Shown in pieces: positions 54,356-64,000 of a DNA stretch of 64,000 nt. Both the position numbers and the translations under genes were made by a program. Source of the stretch: Pseudomonadota bacterium (lineage in GTDB: Bacteria; Pseudomonadota; Alphaproteobacteria; Sphingomonadales; Sphingomonadaceae); contig JAJZTH010000010.1 of NCBI GenBank assembly GCA_021849075.1, forward strand, positions 456 to 64,455, given 5' to 3'. Under the pieces are notes generated by a model. That model saw only the letters and a list, made by a program, of their open reading frames with translations. It had not been told where the DNA came from and ran no database searches. Within the stretch, counting starts at the first letter, position 1. Every line of letters starts with the position of its first letter.

Positions 54356-55525
54356 TCAGGATAGCGCGGGAAGGGAGAGGGTGGCAACCGCCTGTGCGGC
54401 AATGCCTTCGCGGCGACCGGCAAAGCCCAGCCGCTCGGTCGTCGTCGCCTTCACGCTGACGCGATCTATCGGCACCGACAAAATTTCGGCGATCCGCGCG
54501 CGCATGGCGTCGCGATGCGGGCCGATCTTGGGCGCTTCGCAGATGATGGTCAGGTCGATATGTTCGATCCTGCCGTCCCGCACCGCCACCCGGTCGCGCG
54601 CATAAGCCAAAAAGCGGTCGGACGATGCGCCGCGCCATTGTGGGTCGGATGGCGGGAAATGGCTGCCAATATCGCCCTCCGCCAGCGCGCCCAGCATGGC
54701 GTCGACAATGGCATGGATCGCCACATCGGCGTCGCTATGCCCGGCCAGGCCCCGGTCGTGCGGCACCAATATGCCAGCCAGCCAAAGCTCTTCATTCGCA
54801 GCGAGCCGGTGTACGTCATAGCCCATGCCCACCCGCGTCGAACGCGGCGTCGCATGGCGCGCCTCCGCCCGGTCGAAATCCTGCGGATAGGTCAATTTCT
54901 CAAGCCTTTCATCGCCTTGCACCAAAATGACGTCATGACCCCAGGCGCGCAATATTTGCGCATCGTCGGTCGCCTCGCGCCCTTCGTCCCAGCCGCGATG
55001 GGCGGCCAGGATGCCATCGAAACGGAATGCCTGCGGCGTCTGTACGCGATGAAGACTGGCACGCTCCACGCCGTCCCCCATCACATCGTCCATGCCCCGC
55101 ACCAGCGTATCGGCGACGGGCAGGGCAGGGATCGCCCCTTCCGCCCCATCAAGCGCAGTGAGCAACCTGTCGATCACCGCGCCCGGCAGGAACGGGCGTG
55201 CTGCATCATGGATCAGCACGATATCCACGCCGCCCGCGGCGGCAACCGCCTCCAGCCCGGCCCGCACGGACCCGCGCCGGCTGTCAGCCCCAGTCACGAA
55301 TTTGGCTGTCCGATCACCCAGCAAAGCGCGCGCCGTTGCCTCCTGAGCATCGCCCAGCACGATATGGATCGCATCGATGGCGTCATGCTTCGCCAGCGCG
55401 TCATAGGCATGTGCCAGCACCGCCTTGCCCGCGATCATCCGAAATTGCTTTGGCGCTTCGCCACCGGCCCGGCTTCCCTGGCCAGCGGCGACGATCAGCG
55501 CGACGATCCTGCGGTTTGCTGTCAT
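54356..55525 (-). CDS. ispDF: Bifunctional IspD/IspF enzyme of the MEP pathway
   Basis: The 389-residue fusion has an IspD domain (about 1-225: ALIVAAGQGSRAGGEAPKQF, LIHDAARPF, TPQAF) that makes CDP-methylerythritol, and an IspF domain (about 228-389: GMGYDVHRLAANEELWL, GLAGHSDADVAIHAI, DIGSHFPPSDPQW) that forms the cyclodiphosphate. The intermediate IspE step is encoded elsewhere. The fused form is common in alphaproteobacteria. Start could also be 55537 (4 residues longer). Confidence 0.96.
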   Translation of the reverse strand: MTANRRIVALIVAAGQGSRAGGEAPKQFRMIAGKAVLAHAYDALAKHDAIDAIHIVLGDAQEATARALLGDRTAKFVTGADSRRGSVRAGLEAVAAAGGVDIVLIHDAARPFLPGAVIDRLLTALDGAEGAIPALPVADTLVRGMDDVMGDGVERASLHRVQTPQAFRFDGILAAHRGWDEGREATDDAQILRAWGHDVILVQGDERLEKLTYPQDFDRAEARHATPRSTRVGMGYDVHRLAANEELWLAGILVPHDRGLAGHSDADVAIHAIVDAMLGALAEGDIGSHFPPSDPQWRGASSDRFLAYARDRVAVRDGRIEHIDLTIICEAPKIGPHRDAMRARIAEILSVPIDRVSVKATTTERLGFAGRREGIAAQAVATLSLPALS

Positions 55526-55637
55526 GGCCCGGCGCATAGCGGGTCATGGGACGGACCGAAAGGGGGCATGCCTTGCCGCCATCGTCCTTTTCGGCTAAAG
55601 GCTGCCTGTTTTTTAGGCAGTATTTCGAAACACACTC

Positions 55638-56660
55638 ATGCGCACTCTTGCTCCCATCGCCATCGGCCCGATCACCATCGACATGCCGGTCGTCCTCGCC
55701 CCGATGACGGGCGTCACCGACATGCCCTTCCGCACGTTGGTCCGCCGCTATGGCTGCGGCCTCAACGTCACGGAAATGATCGCGTCGGCTGCGATGATCC
55801 GCGAAACGCGCCAATCCCTGCAAAAGGCCGCCTGGCATCCGCTGGAAGAGCCGGTGTCTATGCAGCTTGCCGGCTGTTCGCCCACGGAAATGGCCGAAGC
55901 CGCCAAGCTCAACGCGGATCGCGGCGCCGCGATCATCGACATCAATATGGGCTGCCCGGTGAAGAAGGTCGTCAATGGCGACGCTGGCAGCGCCCTGATG
56001 CGCGACCTTCCGCTCGCCGCCTCGCTCATCAAGGCGACGGTCGAGGCGGTGGATGTGCCCGTCACCGTGAAGATGCGCATGGGCTGGGACCATAGCAGCC
56101 TTAATGCGCCGGAACTCGCCCATATTGCCGAGGATCTGGGCGCAAAGCTCATCACCGTCCATGGCCGCACCCGCAACCAGATGTACAAGGGGTCGGCCGA
56201 CTGGGCGTTCGTGCGCACGGTCAAGGATGCGGTGAAGCTGCCGGTCATCGTCAATGGCGACATCTGCTCGATCGAGGATGCCGACACCGCCCTGGAACAG
56301 AGCGGCGCGGATGGCGTGATGATCGGTCGCGGCGCCTATGGCCGGCCTTGGCTGATCGGTCAGGTCATGGCTTGGCTGACCGACGGAACGCGCCTGCCCG
56401 ATCCAACGCTGGCTGAACAATATCAGGCGATTATAGGGCATTATCATGCAATGCTCGAACATTATGATAATTATACGGGCGTCAATATGGCCCGCAAGCA
56501 TATCGGTTGGTATACCAAGGGTTTGCCGGGATCGGCCGAATTCCGCCATGCCGTGAACCAGGAGCCGAGCGCCCAGACGGTGCTGGACATGCTTGCCCGC
56601 TTCTATGAGCCGCTGATCGCCACCGGCCTGCACCCGGCGGAGCTGCGCAGAGCCGCATGA
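55638..56660 (+). CDS. dusB: tRNA-dihydrouridine synthase B
   Basis: The 340-residue protein has [43 protein letters not shown] (catalytic Cys), VKMRMGWD and [15 protein letters not shown]. It reduces uridines in tRNA with FMN. It overlaps ntrB by 4 bases and heads the nitrogen-regulation cluster, the usual alphaproteobacterial order. Confidence 0.96.
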   Translation: MRTLAPIAIGPITIDMPVVLAPMTGVTDMPFRTLVRRYGCGLNVTEMIASAAMIRETRQSLQKAAWHPLEEPVSMQLAGCSPTEMAEAAKLNADRGAAIIDINMGCPVKKVVNGDAGSALMRDLPLAASLIKATVEAVDVPVTVKMRMGWDHSSLNAPELAHIAEDLGAKLITVHGRTRNQMYKGSADWAFVRTVKDAVKLPVIVNGDICSIEDADTALEQSGADGVMIGRGAYGRPWLIGQVMAWLTDGTRLPDPTLAEQYQAIIGHYHAMLEHYDNYTGVNMARKHIGWYTKGLPGSAEFRHAVNQEPSAQTVLDMLARFYEPLIATGLHPAELRRAA

Positions 56661-57766
56661 CCGGCATGCTGACGTCCGTTCCGCCGCTTCGCATGCAGCA
56701 GGACGGACCATCGCTGGGCGAGCAGATGACCGCGCTGCCGGTCGCCACGCTGATCATCAAGCCCGACAACAGCATTGCGGACGCCAATGTCCGCGCTGAA
56801 ACCCTGCTGAACATGGCGCGCTCCGCCATCATCGGCAGCGACGTCGCGCGCACCATCCGCATTGCGGAGGCCGGCGCACGTTTCGACATTTGGCACAATA
56901 ACAAGCCGATCGCGGCCTATGACATAAAGGTCCATGCCGGCCGTACCGCCGAAATGGAGGTGGACCTGATGATCGCGCCGATCGTGGATCATGACGGCTG
57001 GCGCGTCGTGTCGCTCCATGCCCAAAGCCAGGCGCGCAAGATCGGTCATCGCGGTTCGGCTGGCGGCGCGCGATCGGCCATGGGCGCCGCCGCAATTTTG
57101 GCCCACGAAATCAAGAACCCGTTGTCCGGCATCCGGGGGGCGGCGCAGCTGCTGGAATCCAGCCAGGGCGGGCGTGACGCAGCGCTGACCCAGTTGATCT
57201 GCAACGAAGTCGACCGGATCGCCGCCCTGATCGACCGGATGCAGGATTTCACGACCGATCGCACCTTGGAATGCCGGCCCGGCAATATCTATCCGCTCAT
57301 CGATCGAGCGGCCGGTATCGCTGCTGCAGGATTTGCAAAAAATATAAAGATCATAAAACATTATGATCCATCATTGCCATTTTCCAACATCAATGACGAT
57401 GCGCTGGTGCAGGTGATGATCAATCTTCTAAAGAATGCGGCAGAAGCGCTTGATCATACGGATAAACCCCGTATCCGCGTTGAAACAGCCTTCCGCCATG
57501 GCGTGTCCGTCGTGGTCGGCGACGGCAAGGGCAGCGCCGTGCTGCCGATCGAAATTCTCGTCATCGACAATGGACCCGGCGTGCCCGAACATATTCTCGA
57601 CCATTTGTTCAATCCCTTCATCACCGGCAAGCGCGACGGGCAGGGGCTGGGGCTGGCGCTGGTGGACAAGCTGGTCCGCGACATGAGCGGCTTCGTTCAA
57701 TATTCCCGCGATGTGGAGGCGGGCGAATCCACCTTCCGCATCCTGTTGCCGATGGGCATGGCCTGA
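56657..57766 (+). CDS. ntrB: NtrB nitrogen-regulation sensor kinase
   Basis: The 369-residue soluble protein has an N-terminal PAS domain (about 25-130), the phospho-acceptor motif [21 protein letters not shown]-box [12 protein letters not shown], and G boxes [11 protein letters not shown] and [13 protein letters not shown]. It phosphorylates or dephosphorylates NtrC in response to PII. No membrane segment is present. It overlaps ntrC by one base. Confidence 0.95.
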   Translation: MTGMLTSVPPLRMQQDGPSLGEQMTALPVATLIIKPDNSIADANVRAETLLNMARSAIIGSDVARTIRIAEAGARFDIWHNNKPIAAYDIKVHAGRTAEMEVDLMIAPIVDHDGWRVVSLHAQSQARKIGHRGSAGGARSAMGAAAILAHEIKNPLSGIRGAAQLLESSQGGRDAALTQLICNEVDRIAALIDRMQDFTTDRTLECRPGNIYPLIDRAAGIAAAGFAKNIKIIKHYDPSLPFSNINDDALVQVMINLLKNAAEALDHTDKPRIRVETAFRHGVSVVVGDGKGSAVLPIEILVIDNGPGVPEHILDHLFNPFITGKRDGQGLGLALVDKLVRDMSGFVQYSRDVEAGESTFRILLPMGMA

Positions 57767-59211
57767 TGGCGGCGACCGGCACGATCCTGGTCGTGGACGA
57801 CGATCCCGCCATCTGCGTTGTGGTGGGGGAAGCGCTGCGTCGGCAAGGGCATAAGGTGAAGACCGCGGCCTCCATTCGGGAGCGGGCGACCCTGATGGAA
57901 AGCTTTGCGCCCGATGTATTGATCACCGACGTCATGCTGCCCGACGGCGACGGACTGGACGGCGTGGCCGACATCATCGAAACCCGTCCCGACCTCAACG
58001 TCATCGTGCTGTCGGCCCAGAACACGCTCAACACCGCCATCCGCGCGACCGAAAAGGGCGCGTTCGAATATCTGCCCAAACCCTTCGACCTCAATGAACT
58101 GACCCGCGCCGTGGCGGATGCGCTCGGCACGCGCCAAAGCGCAGGGGAAGCGGGCGATGAGGGGGGGCTACCCCATGACGGCTTGCCGCTCGTCGGCCGA
58201 TCGCCGGCGATGCAGGAAGTCTATCGCACCATCGCCCGCGTCCTTTCCAACGATCTATCCATCCTAGTGCTGGGCGAATCGGGCACGGGCAAGGAGCTGG
58301 TGGCCGAAGCGATCCACAGCCTGGGCCAACGTCGCACCAAGCCCTTCGTGCCCATCAACATGGCGGCCATCCCGCGCGAACTGATCGAGGCGGAACTATT
58401 CGGCTATGAAAAGGGAGCCTTCACTGGCGCCCACGCCCGCACCGCCGGCAAGTTCGAACAGGCGCAGGGCGGCACTTTGTTCCTCGATGAAATCGGCGAC
58501 ATGCCGATGGAGGCGCAGACCCGCCTGCTCCGCGTTCTTCAGTCCGGCGAGGTGACGACGGTCGGCGGGTCGAAGCCGGTGCGGGTCAATGTCCGCATCA
58601 TCGCGGCCACCAACAAGGATTTGCCGCAGCTGATCGAGGAAGGGCGTTTCCGGCAGGATCTTTATTATCGTCTCAATGTCGTGCCCATCGCCCTCCCGGC
58701 GCTGCGCGAAAGGCGCGAAGATGTGATCCTGCTCGCCCGCCATTTTCTGGAGCGCGCCGCGCAGGAAGGGCTGCCGCGCAAGGCGCTGGCCGATGACGCC
58801 GCGCAATTGCTGATGGTCTGGCACTGGCCCGGCAATGTGCGCGAATTGCAAAATATGATGCAGCGCCTGTCGGTGCTCAGCCGCGAAAATGTCATCACGG
58901 CGGACATGCTGCGCAACATGTTGCCAATGGATGCCGTGCCGGCTGACTATGCCGCGCCGGCAGACCAGCTTGCTCATGCCGTGCGCGACTGGGCAAAGCG
59001 GCAGGTGGGCATTGGCATTGGCCAGCCGCAACGCAGCCTGCATGATGATCTGTTGGCCGTGGTCGAACCGATCCTGCTTCAGGAAGTGCTGGCCAGCGTC
59101 GACGGCAATCAGATCAGGGCCGCCGGCCTGCTGGGCATCAATCGCAACACGCTGCGCAAGAAGCTTACCGATTATGGGCTTGATCCATTGCAGCTGCGCT
59201 TGAATGATTGA
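57766..59211 (+). CDS. ntrC: NtrC nitrogen-regulation response regulator
   Basis: The 481-residue protein has a receiver domain ([17 protein letters not shown], phospho-Asp about 54), a sigma-54 AAA+ domain with Walker A GESGTGKE, the sigma-54 contact loop GAFTGA and Walker [13 protein letters not shown], and a Fis-type HTH ([16 protein letters not shown]). It activates sigma-54 promoters of nitrogen genes. The complete GAFTGA contrasts with the ntrX product nearby. Confidence 0.97.
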   Translation: MAATGTILVVDDDPAICVVVGEALRRQGHKVKTAASIRERATLMESFAPDVLITDVMLPDGDGLDGVADIIETRPDLNVIVLSAQNTLNTAIRATEKGAFEYLPKPFDLNELTRAVADALGTRQSAGEAGDEGGLPHDGLPLVGRSPAMQEVYRTIARVLSNDLSILVLGESGTGKELVAEAIHSLGQRRTKPFVPINMAAIPRELIEAELFGYEKGAFTGAHARTAGKFEQAQGGTLFLDEIGDMPMEAQTRLLRVLQSGEVTTVGGSKPVRVNVRIIAATNKDLPQLIEEGRFRQDLYYRLNVVPIALPALRERREDVILLARHFLERAAQEGLPRKALADDAAQLLMVWHWPGNVRELQNMMQRLSVLSRENVITADMLRNMLPMDAVPADYAAPADQLAHAVRDWAKRQVGIGIGQPQRSLHDDLLAVVEPILLQEVLASVDGNQIRAAGLLGINRNTLRKKLTDYGLDPLQLRLND

Positions 59212-59322
59212 CCTTGATCAGTCGCAATTCAGGACGAACCGACGGACTGCGTCGACCAACGACATGCCCATATATGAAATACTGTGTTTCGGCGGGCACG
59301 GGGTTGTTGTAACAAAGCCACT

Positions 59323-61590
59323 ATGAGCGGTACGACGACACTCCCCCGGCGAGCATCGGCATGGCGGAGATATCTGCCGCCGTTCCTGCGCAAGGGGCGG
59401 CTGGCCGCATTGGCGGAAGGCGTGACGCTGGCGGTGCTGCTGGCGATTGCGGGCCTTACCTATCATTTCCTGACGGGCGGCCGACAATCGGACACGCTGC
59501 TGACGCCGCCTATCGTCGCGCTGCTGCTGGTTGCGAATCTCCTGCCTGCCATTGCGCTTCTGATGCTGGTTGGCCGCCGCGTGGCCAAACGTCGTGCGGC
59601 CCAATCCGCCATCGGCAGCGATGGACAACTGCACGTCCGTCTGGTCGCCATCTTCTCGATCGCGGCCAGCGTGCCGACCATCCTGGTCGTCATCTTCGCC
59701 TCGCTGCTGTTCCAATATGGCGTTCAATTCTGGGCGTCGGACAGCGCGCGCGGCATGCTCCAGAACGCCAGCGACCTTGCGCGCGGCTATTATGAGCAGA
59801 ATTTAAGCGAGGTGCAGGACGAAACCATCACCATGGCGGGCGACCTGCGCGCCTATCTGGGCCAGTCCCCCGTCTCCAGCCCGAAATTCGCCGAAGGCTA
59901 TCTCTATCAGGTCGTAACCCGGAAACTGAACCGCTCCTCCATCATAGAGGTTGGCAAGGACGGCATTGCCCGCACCGCCGCCGCCGTGGAGCCGGACAAG
60001 CGCGCCGCGTCGGATATATTGACCCCGGACATCGTCCGTCGTCTCGCATCGGGCGAAGCGGCGGTAGTGCAGGCCCGGCCCAACCAGATCGAAGCCGTGA
60101 CCCTGCTCTATCCGGGCAGCAAGATTTACCTCTACGTCACCCGCAGCGCCGACACATCCTCCTTCAGCAACGTCGCGCGCGCGCAGAAGGTGATTGCCGA
60201 CTATGACGTCTTCGCCGCCCAGTCGCGCGCGTTGCAGCTGCGCTTCAATATCGCGCTATTCCTGGGGTCGCTACTGCTGGTCGGCATCGCCGTCTATATC
60301 GCGCTGGCCGTCGCCGACTGGATGGTGCGGCCGGTCAATGAACTGGTGACGGCCGCCCGGCGCATTACCGCAGGCGATCTGTCCGCGCGCGTCACTAGTC
60401 CCCAGACCCGCGACGAAATCGGCACGCTCGCCTCAGCCTTCAACCGCATGACGCAGAGGCTGGAGGCGCAGACCGGCGCGCTGGTTGCCGCCAACAGCCA
60501 GCTGGACGAGCGCCGCGCCTTTATCGAGGCGATCCTGTCGGGCGTCACCGCCGGCGTTCTGTCCGTCGACCTCAAGGGCGAAATCCTGCTGCTTAACAGT
60601 TCGGCCGCCGCCATATTGGTGGAGGAGGGCGACGATCCCGTCGGTCGTCCGCTCGCTGAAGTCTCCCCGGAACTCGCGGATTTCGTCGCATCGGACGAAG
60701 ATTCCGGCATTGTGCAGGTGCGCGCCCATGGCGATCTGCGCACGCTTGCGGTCAAATTGTCGCAGGACGCCTCGCGCCATATCCTGACCTTTGACGATAT
60801 CACCCAGCAATTGTCCGATCAGCGTCGGGCCGCCTGGTCCGATGTCGCGCGCCGCATCGCGCACGAAATCAAGAACCCGCTCACCCCGATCCAGCTCGCC
60901 GCCGAACGGCTGCAGCGCCGTTATGCGCAGGAAGTGACGAGCGACAAGGCGACCTTCACCCGCCTGACCGGCACGATCGTCCGTCAGGTGGGCGATCTGC
61001 GGCGCATCGTCGACGAATTCTCCTCCTTTGCGCGCATGCCCAAGCCCGTTTTCCGGCGCGAGGCAATCGGCGATATCGCACGGCATGCACTGTTCCTGCA
61101 TGAGGTTGCGCACCCCGATATTCGCTTTGAATATCACGCCGACGCCCCCGATCTGGAGCTGGTCTGCGATCGCCGCCAATTGGGACAGGCGTTGACGAAC
61201 ATCGTCAAAAATGCCGTGGAAGCCATTGAACCAAAGGGACAACCGGACGAAGGCGGACCGCGCGGCCATGTTCGCATGACACTGGCGCAAAAGGATGACG
61301 ACCTGATCATCACCGTGCGCGATGATGGCATCGGCCTGCCGCCCGAACGCAACCGGATATTGGAACCTTATATGACGACGCGGACCAAGGGGACGGGTCT
61401 TGGCCTCGCCATCGTCAAGAAGATTGTCGAAGAGCATCTGGGGGAGATACGCTTCGACGATGCGGAAGGGGGCGGCGCTTGCGTCACCCTCCGCTTCGCA
61501 GCGGGGGCGCTCGAAAAAATGGAAGAGGGACAGGTAATCGCCATGCCCCAGGGTAAAATGACGGGAAAAGTGACAGCCAATGGCGCTTGA
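59323..61590 (+). CDS. ntrY: NtrY sensor histidine kinase
   Basis: The 755-residue protein has several N-terminal membrane segments (about 25-110), a periplasmic region, another membrane helix (about 310-330), a HAMP domain, a PAS domain and the kinase core with [32 protein letters not shown] and GTGLGLAIVKKIVEEH. It pairs with NtrX. The start is set at ATG 59323 by homology in length. A 111-base gap separates it from ntrC. Confidence 0.94.
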   Translation: MSGTTTLPRRASAWRRYLPPFLRKGRLAALAEGVTLAVLLAIAGLTYHFLTGGRQSDTLLTPPIVALLLVANLLPAIALLMLVGRRVAKRRAAQSAIGSDGQLHVRLVAIFSIAASVPTILVVIFASLLFQYGVQFWASDSARGMLQNASDLARGYYEQNLSEVQDETITMAGDLRAYLGQSPVSSPKFAEGYLYQVVTRKLNRSSIIEVGKDGIARTAAAVEPDKRAASDILTPDIVRRLASGEAAVVQARPNQIEAVTLLYPGSKIYLYVTRSADTSSFSNVARAQKVIADYDVFAAQSRALQLRFNIALFLGSLLLVGIAVYIALAVADWMVRPVNELVTAARRITAGDLSARVTSPQTRDEIGTLASAFNRMTQRLEAQTGALVAANSQLDERRAFIEAILSGVTAGVLSVDLKGEILLLNSSAAAILVEEGDDPVGRPLAEVSPELADFVASDEDSGIVQVRAHGDLRTLAVKLSQDASRHILTFDDITQQLSDQRRAAWSDVARRIAHEIKNPLTPIQLAAERLQRRYAQEVTSDKATFTRLTGTIVRQVGDLRRIVDEFSSFARMPKPVFRREAIGDIARHALFLHEVAHPDIRFEYHADAPDLELVCDRRQLGQALTNIVKNAVEAIEPKGQPDEGGPRGHVRMTLAQKDDDLIITVRDDGIGLPPERNRILEPYMTTRTKGTGLGLAIVKKIVEEHLGEIRFDDAEGGGACVTLRFAAGALEKMEEGQVIAMPQGKMTGKVTANGA

Positions 61591-62950
61591 TATTCTGATA
61601 GTCGACGATGAAGAGGATATTCGCGATCTGGTCGCAGGTGTCCTTGAAGATGAAGGCTTCACCACCCGCACCGCCGCTAACAGCGACAGCGCGATCGATG
61701 CGCTGGACTCGCGCCGCCCCTCGCTGGTGCTGCTCGACGTCTGGCTTCAAGGGTCGCGCATGGACGGGCTGGAATTACTGGACGAAATCAAGCGGCGCGA
61801 TCCCAGCGTGCCGGTGCTGATGATTTCGGGCCATGGCAATATCGACACCGCCGTCGCCGCGATCCGCAAGGGCGCGGCCGACTTTATCGAAAAGCCGTTC
61901 GAGGCGGATCGCCTGCTCCACCTCGTCTCCCGCGCGACCGAGACGGAACGGCTCCGTCGTGAAAATCAGGTGCTGCGCGCCCGCTTCGGTCAGGATGACG
62001 AACTGACCGGCACCTCCGCATCGATCAATGGCGTGCGCGCCACGATCAAGAAGGTCGCCGGCACCGGCAGCCGCGTCCTCATCTCCGGTCCTGCCGGCGT
62101 GGGCAAGGAAGTGGCTGCGCGCATGCTCCACAGCTGGAGCGGCCGCGCCGATTCCCCTTTCATCATCGTCGCCGCCGCGCGCATGGACCCGGACCGGGTC
62201 GAGGAGGAGTTGTTCGGCATAGAGGACCCCAGCGGCCTCGTTCGCCCCGGCTTTCTGGAACAGGCGCATGGTGGCACACTTTATCTCGATGAAATCGCCG
62301 ACATGCCGCTCACCACGCAGGGCAAGATTCTGCGTGTCCTCACCGATCAGAGCTTTACCCGCGTCGGCGGCCAGCGACAGGTGAAGGTCGACGTCCGCGT
62401 CATTTCCTCGACCGCGCTCAACCTTTCGGCCGAAATCGAGGAGCGTCGTTTCCGCGAAGATCTCTTCTATCGCCTCAACGTGGTGCCGCTCGCCATCCCG
62501 CCCTTGTCGGAACGGCGGGACGATATCCCGCCGCTGGTCGAACATTATCTCGCCCGCTTCGCCGCCGATCGCCGCGTGTCGCCGCCCGAAATCGCCAGCG
62601 ACGCCATGGCGGCGCTTCAGGCCAATGAATGGCCGGGCAATGTCCGCCAGCTGCGCAACGTCATCGAACGCACGATGATCCTGGCGCCCGGCGACCGGAT
62701 CGGCCGCATCGAACTGGACATGCTGCCCGCTGAACTCACCAGCGGCGGCGGCGGGGAGGGGATTGGCCAGTCCGCGATCATGGGCGCGCCGCTGCGCGAA
62801 GCCCGTGAAAGCTTCGAACGCGAATATCTGCGCATCCAGATCCGTCGCTTCTCGGGCAACATCTCGCGCACCGCCACTTTCATCGGCATGGAGCGGTCGG
62901 CGTTGCACCGGAAGCTCAAATTGCTGGGCATTACCGAAGGCAAGGAATGA
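61580..62950 (+). CDS. ntrX: NtrX response regulator lacking the GAFTGA motif
   Basis: The 456-residue protein has a receiver domain (LVLLDVWLQGSRMDGLEL), an AAA+ domain with GPAGVGKEVAARML and GGTLYLDEIADM, and a Fis-type HTH at the end (ISRTATFIGMERSALHRKL). The loop that carries GAFTGA in NtrC (between FGIED and GFLEQAHGG) reads PSGLVRP, so contact with sigma-54 is doubtful. It overlaps ntrY by 11 bases and starts translation within it. Confidence 0.95.
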   Translation: MALDILIVDDEEDIRDLVAGVLEDEGFTTRTAANSDSAIDALDSRRPSLVLLDVWLQGSRMDGLELLDEIKRRDPSVPVLMISGHGNIDTAVAAIRKGAADFIEKPFEADRLLHLVSRATETERLRRENQVLRARFGQDDELTGTSASINGVRATIKKVAGTGSRVLISGPAGVGKEVAARMLHSWSGRADSPFIIVAAARMDPDRVEEELFGIEDPSGLVRPGFLEQAHGGTLYLDEIADMPLTTQGKILRVLTDQSFTRVGGQRQVKVDVRVISSTALNLSAEIEERRFREDLFYRLNVVPLAIPPLSERRDDIPPLVEHYLARFAADRRVSPPEIASDAMAALQANEWPGNVRQLRNVIERTMILAPGDRIGRIELDMLPAELTSGGGGEGIGQSAIMGAPLREARESFEREYLRIQIRRFSGNISRTATFIGMERSALHRKLKLLGITEGKE

Positions 62951-62958
62951 CGGCTCTT

Positions 62959-62988
62959 CTGCAAGGCTTTGATGGCAAAGCTTTGCAG
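62959..62988. other. Strong hairpin after ntrX
   Basis: CTGCAAGGCTTTG (62959-62971) and CAAAGCTTTGCAG (62976-62988) form a 13-bp stem with one G-T pair and an ATGG loop. No T tract follows, so it is not a standard terminator. It lies 155 bases before hfq and could protect the mRNA end, act in hfq autoregulation or be a protein site. Confidence 0.5.
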
Positions 62989-63142
62989 AAATGCGCCGAA
63001 ACCTTTCTCCGGCCATGGACGCCTCTTCGCAATTGCGGTAGAAACGCTTTCAGCCTCCGGTGCGCGGGGGCGGGCAAGACACCCTGCTTAAGGGTGCGAG
63101 AGCGGGTAACGTCCCGCCAAGAATATAGGACTGGCGAAGACC

Positions 63143-63625
63143 ATGGCCGATAAAGTGAATAACCTTCAGGACATTTTCCTGAACAGCCTGCGCAAGAGCA
63201 AGACCCCCGTCACCATGTTTCTGGTCAAGGGTGTAAAGCTTCAGGGCATCATCACCTGGTTCGACAATTTCTCCGTGCTGCTGCGCCGCGATGGCCAGTC
63301 GCAGCTCGTTTATAAGCATGCCATTTCCACCGTCATGCCGGCCCAGTCGATGGACCTGACGGAACTGCGCAAGACCAGCGATGGCAATGGTCGCTCGAAG
63401 CTGCTTCAGGAAATTTTCCTCTCGGCCGTCCGTAAATCGGGCAGCCCGGTGACGATGTTCCTGGTGAACGGCGTCATGCTTCAGGGCGAAATTGCCGCCT
63501 TCGACCTTTTCTGCATGCTGCTCGAACGCGACGGCATGGTCCAGCTCGTCTACAAGCACGCCATTTCGACGGTCCAGCCGCTCCATGCGCTCGACCTGAC
63601 TGGCGAGAACGAACAGGACGATTGA
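63143..63625 (+). CDS. hfq: Hfq with two tandem Sm domains
   Basis: The 160-residue protein carries two Hfq domains in one chain, about residues 7-67 and 87-145. Both contain TMFLV.GV.LQG (Sm1) and the Sm2 hallmark YKHAIST. The usual bacterial Hfq has one domain and forms a hexamer; a two-domain chain would build the ring from three subunits. Double Hfq is known in sphingomonads. It binds sRNAs and mRNA A-tracts. It lies between ntrX and hflX, the normal position in alphaproteobacteria. Confidence 0.96.
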   Translation: MADKVNNLQDIFLNSLRKSKTPVTMFLVKGVKLQGIITWFDNFSVLLRRDGQSQLVYKHAISTVMPAQSMDLTELRKTSDGNGRSKLLQEIFLSAVRKSGSPVTMFLVNGVMLQGEIAAFDLFCMLLERDGMVQLVYKHAISTVQPLHALDLTGENEQDD

Positions 63626-63636
63626 TCGCCTGCGTT

Positions 63637-63663
63637 GCCGGTCCGCTGATCCAGTGGACCGGC
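63637..63663 (+). other. Hairpin between hfq and hflX
   Basis: GCCGGTCC (63637-63644) and GGACCGGC (63656-63663) form a perfect 8-bp stem with an 11-base loop. No T tract follows. It may limit readthrough into hflX or stabilise the hfq mRNA. Confidence 0.45.
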
Positions 63664-63688
63664 GCGCCGCGAGATGCTTTAAGCCGCC

Positions 63689-64000
63689 ATGGCCATATTC
63701 AACCGCGACTCCGATGATGAAGTGGCGCGCGGCGCGCGCGCCGTCGTCGTTCATGCCGAAACCCATAATGCTGACCGTCGGGATAGTGACGCCCGGCTGG
63801 AGGAAGCGCGCGGCCTGGCCCTCGCCATCGGCATCGATGTGCGCGCGGCGCAGGCGTTCCGCGTGCGCGATCGCAAGCCCGCCACCCTGTTCGGCAGCGG
63901 TCAGGTGGATCAGATCGCCACTCTCGCCCGGCAGGAAGAGGCCGAACTTATCATCGTCGACAACAGCCTGTCGCCGGTGCAGCAAAGCAATCTGGAAAAG
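63689..64000 (+). CDS. hflX: HflX GTPase (partial, runs off the window)
   Basis: The frame from ATG 63689 remains open to the window end (104 residues). It shows the N-terminal HflX domain: EEARGLALAIGIDV, then PATLFGSGQVDQI and AELIIVDNSLSPVQQSNLEK. HflX splits and rescues ribosomes under stress. The GTPase domain lies beyond the window. hfq directly upstream supports the name. Confidence 0.93.
   Translation, partial: MAIFNRDSDDEVARGARAVVVHAETHNADRRDSDARLEEARGLALAIGIDVRAAQAFRVRDRKPATLFGSGQVDQIATLARQEEAELIIVDNSLSPVQQSNLEK

Overview
The window is high-GC DNA from an alphaproteobacterium, most probably a Sphingomonadaceae member (Sphingobium/Sphingomonas-like). This rests on the dusB-ntrB-ntrC-ntrY-ntrX-hfq-hflX cluster, an hfq encoding two Sm domains in one chain, a bifunctional ispDF, and the overall gene style. 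No database search was possible; names come from motifs and family knowledge.

Positions 1-6664 are the right-hand end of a conjugative island. On the minus strand lie F-type T4SS genes (a small secreted protein, a DsbC-like isomerase, TraA pilin, TraL). On the plus strand lie an XRE regulator, a relaxase-like protein whose catalytic residues look replaced, a frameshifted four-zinc-finger/HNH gene, a small HTH protein, a DUF433/DUF5615 toxin-antitoxin pair and an AlpA-type regulator. The island abuts tRNA-Lys(CTT). Positions 6848-12534 hold the cell-shape cluster mreB-mreC-mreD-mrdA-rodA (minus).

mutL (12695-14485) carries a second, unusual insertion. Its 3' end is present three times (14437, 18895, 19477), each copy preserving a MutL-like C-terminus. 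Between the first two copies is a 4.5-kb element with a large serine recombinase, a resolvase, an immunity-like gene, a membrane protein and a small HUH-Rep-like protein. Between the second and third is a 0.58-kb unit holding a single small gene. This looks like stepwise serine-recombinase integration that repairs the MutL reading frame each time.

From 19529 on the DNA is ordinary chromosome: LysE exporter, MaoC protein, NPP-type phosphodiesterase, DNA glycosylase, DUF2167, ychF, DUF983, DUF2490, phosphoglucomutase, an esterase-like protein, pth, rplY, a TonB receptor, two TraB/GumN proteins, glyQ/glyS, ppdK, two identical tRNA-Arg(ACG), cobQ, tadE/tadG, a Phd-PAS fusion, the arginine succinyltransferase genes astA/astB with an M20 hydrolase, acylphosphatase, a NYN protein, carbonic anhydrase, lipA, a COQ10-like protein, cinA, ispDF, then the nitrogen-regulation cluster through hfq into a truncated hflX at the window end.

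The strongest candidates for something undescribed are the tandem mutL attachment-site array and the group of relaxase-like and HNH-like genes with lost catalytic residues at 2362-4596.
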